Position numbers and translations under genes: made by a program
The notes under the pieces: generated by a model
Databases searched by the model: none
What the model was told of the DNA's origin: nothing
What the model saw: the letters and a program-made list of their open reading frames with translations, nothing else
Shown here: piece after piece, positions 6,424 through 7,693 of the stretch
Layout: every line of letters begins with the position of its first letter
Position numbering within the stretch: position 1 is the stretch's first letter
From: a bacterium
GTDB taxonomy: Bacteria > Cyanobacteriota > Vampirovibrionia > Obscuribacterales > Obscuribacteraceae
Length of the DNA: 7,693 nucleotides
Reading direction: 5' to 3'
NCBI GenBank assembly: GCA_030431355.1
Contig: JAUIJG010000256.1
Coordinates: forward strand, 1-7,693

Positions 6424-7197
6424 ATGGATAAAACCAGGGTTGTTCTGGAAGCACTTGAGTCTTTGAATTTGCCTGATTCTTTATCCGAAGCACTTGGTTC
6501 TATGACTGATGGCTTAAAAAGTTCGGCGCAGAGCAATCTCGAAGCTGTAATCATATACGGTAGCATTGCCCGTGGGCACTATCGGCCTGGTCAAAGCGAT
6601 GTAAATCTACTTTTGCTCTTGAAGAGCATTTCCTCAGACGAACTGGATAAAATTGAGTCGGTTCTTCGAATAGCGCGAAATAAAGTCAATGCGGTGCCTA
6701 TGATCATGACAGCTCAAGAAGTTGTGCGCTCCGCAGACGTCTTCCCGGTTAAGTTCATGCACATCAAGAACTATCATGTTTTGCTTTTTGGAACCGATCC
6801 TTTTGAAGAGCTAAAGATAAGTCCGGAGCATGTCAGGATAAGACTGGAACAGGAGCTTCGAAACATTAGTATTCGATTGCGAAATCGTTATGTCAGCCTC
6901 CACTATGACAGAACCGGCTCAGCCGCTCTGGTATCGAATATGATCTCTTCCTTCGCGGTTCAGATGAGAACACTTCTCGAATTGACCGGCAATAGTCTGC
7001 CGGCTGAGCATTCTACAAGTGCCCATTTGAAAGCAGCTGCCAGCGTTTTCAATCTTGATGAGGACGCTTTACTGGCCGCCTCCAGTCTGAGACGTGGAGA
7101 ACAACATTCTATGAAAGAAGATGAAATTCTTGCTCGGCTGATGACCTGTGTTGACAAAGCCGTAGAAGTCGCCGACAAGCTGGAAGTGAAAGAATGA
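6424..7197 (+). CDS. Nucleotidyltransferase-fold (MNT-like) protein with altered active site
   Basis: The 257-residue product has an N-terminal minimal-nucleotidyltransferase-like domain and a helical C-terminal part. The signature EAVIIYGSIARGHYRPGQSDVNLLLLL (split here as EAVIIYGSIARG and QSDVNLLLLL, about residues 40-66) matches the family's GSxxxG...SDxD pattern, with Gly46, Ser47, Arg50, Gly51 and Asp59. The second metal-binding Asp is replaced by Asn61, and the region where the third carboxylate is expected (NKVNAVPMIM, about 86-95) has no acidic residue. Catalysis may therefore be weakened or lost. Residues about 135-160 and 165-255 are helical, as in proteins where an MNT domain is joined to a HEPN-like or substrate-binding helical bundle. 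AGGGG at 6411-6415, eight bases before the ATG, supports the start. The next gene overlaps its stop by ATGA, implying translational coupling. The substrate is unknown. Confidence 0.82.
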   Translation: MDKTRVVLEALESLNLPDSLSEALGSMTDGLKSSAQSNLEAVIIYGSIARGHYRPGQSDVNLLLLLKSISSDELDKIESVLRIARNKVNAVPMIMTAQEVVRSADVFPVKFMHIKNYHVLLFGTDPFEELKISPEHVRIRLEQELRNISIRLRNRYVSLHYDRTGSAALVSNMISSFAVQMRTLLELTGNSLPAEHSTSAHLKAAASVFNLDEDALLAASSLRRGEQHSMKEDEILARLMTCVDKAVEVADKLEVKE

Positions 7198-7693
7198 ATC
7201 CATTCGAAGTTCATGGACCTGCTTTCTTGTTCTTGTACCTGGGTATTTCCGTGGCATTAGGCGCGGTGTCATTGTTTGTCAAGCAAGTAATCAAAAACAG
7301 CACCAATGCCGATATCAAAAAATGTCAGAGTTTACACCCCTATGAGATGGCCTATCTCAGTGGTGGCGATGAACACGCTATTTTGGCGGCTATGAGTTAT
7401 TTACTTCAGCGCAATATCGCCCGGGTTGAAGATTCGAAAGAGTCCAGTAGCGTAGTAGTTATGGACTCCAACTCTCTGGAAAAGATAGAAGCGACAGATC
7501 AGGAAAAAGGGCTTCTGTACGCGGTAAGCGACAAGACTCTGGCAAACGCCAGAGACTTAGAGAACAAGATTGCCGTCTCCACCCACGGAAGAACCTGGGC
7601 AAATGTATTGACTCGAAAAGAAGTTTACAGTGAGTGTTTTGACAAATTCAGAGCCAAACTAGAATCCGAGAAACTTATACTGACCAGCAGCCA
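7194..7693 (+). CDS. TIGR04222-like membrane protein (3' truncated by window)
   Basis: An open frame starts at an ATG overlapping the nucleotidyltransferase stop (ATGA, 7194-7197) and runs to the window end, giving 166 residues without a stop. GGAAG at 7182-7186 lies seven bases before the start. The N-terminus, MNPFEVHGPAFLFLYL, leads into a membrane helix at about 10-29, followed by LHPYEMAYLSGGDEHAILAAMSYLLQRNIARV (written in parts: LHPYEMAYLSGG, about 47-58). This order, NPF..GP.FL..Y, helix, then PYE.AYL.GG, is what I know from the TIGR04222 domain-containing membrane proteins, which often continue with further membrane helices and a low-complexity tail that would lie beyond this window. 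Residues 80-166 are charged and probably cytoplasmic. The function of that family is not established. Tight coupling suggests it works with the nucleotidyltransferase-like protein. Confidence 0.78.
   Translation, partial: MNPFEVHGPAFLFLYLGISVALGAVSLFVKQVIKNSTNADIKKCQSLHPYEMAYLSGGDEHAILAAMSYLLQRNIARVEDSKESSSVVVMDSNSLEKIEATDQEKGLLYAVSDKTLANARDLENKIAVSTHGRTWANVLTRKEVYSECFDKFRAKLESEKLILTSS

Noticed and set aside
6424..7693. Classical MNT/HEPN toxin-antitoxin pair
   Set aside because: The partner gene encodes a TIGR04222-like membrane protein rather than a HEPN ribonuclease; no RxxxxH motif in a HEPN context was seen in the visible part.

Overview
The window reads as bacterial chromosomal DNA of moderate GC, probably Gram-negative-like. 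It holds eight protein-coding regions, two of them cut by the window edges. No rRNA, tRNA, CRISPR array, transposase or phage gene was recognised. The gene mix fits a deep-branching lineage related to Cyanobacteria (Melainabacteria/Obscuribacterales type): SmpB, a secreted family-10-like glycosyl hydrolase with extra helical domains, an RDD membrane protein, a membrane-anchored TPR-like protein, and a nucleotidyltransferase coupled to a TIGR04222-type membrane protein. This lineage call is an impression from gene style, not a tested assignment.

Layout, left to right. Positions 1-156 hold the last 51 codons of an unrecognised plus-strand gene. It converges, with a 13-bp gap, on a minus-strand tandem-GNAT acetyltransferase (170-1252). 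A 220-bp divergent promoter region follows, with candidate promoters facing both ways and a repeated CTGCTTCAA(A)TTCGA motif. Next come smpB (1473-1973) and, close behind it, a large exported glycosyl hydrolase-like protein (about 2019-4526). A perfect 24-bp palindrome (4588-4611) lies between that gene and a convergent RDD-family gene (4701-5159, minus). An unrecognised four-helix membrane protein with a TPR-like insert (5310-6095, plus) is divergent from the RDD gene.

The only long non-coding stretch (6096-6423) carries an unusual array of GCACTC direct repeats spaced 25, 25, 21 and 21 bp, with a weak further copy after another 25 bp. After it comes a candidate promoter for a two-gene unit: a nucleotidyltransferase-fold protein whose catalytic D-x-D reads D-V-N (6424-7197), overlapping by ATGA with a TIGR04222-like membrane protein that runs off the window (7194-7693).

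Functionally, smpB is housekeeping (trans-translation). The rest is accessory or envelope-oriented: one exported hydrolase, three membrane proteins, an acetyltransferase and a probably altered nucleotidyltransferase. The points most worth following up are the nucleotidyltransferase/TIGR04222 pair and the repeat array in front of it; no complete known defence, toxin or secretion system can be claimed from this window.
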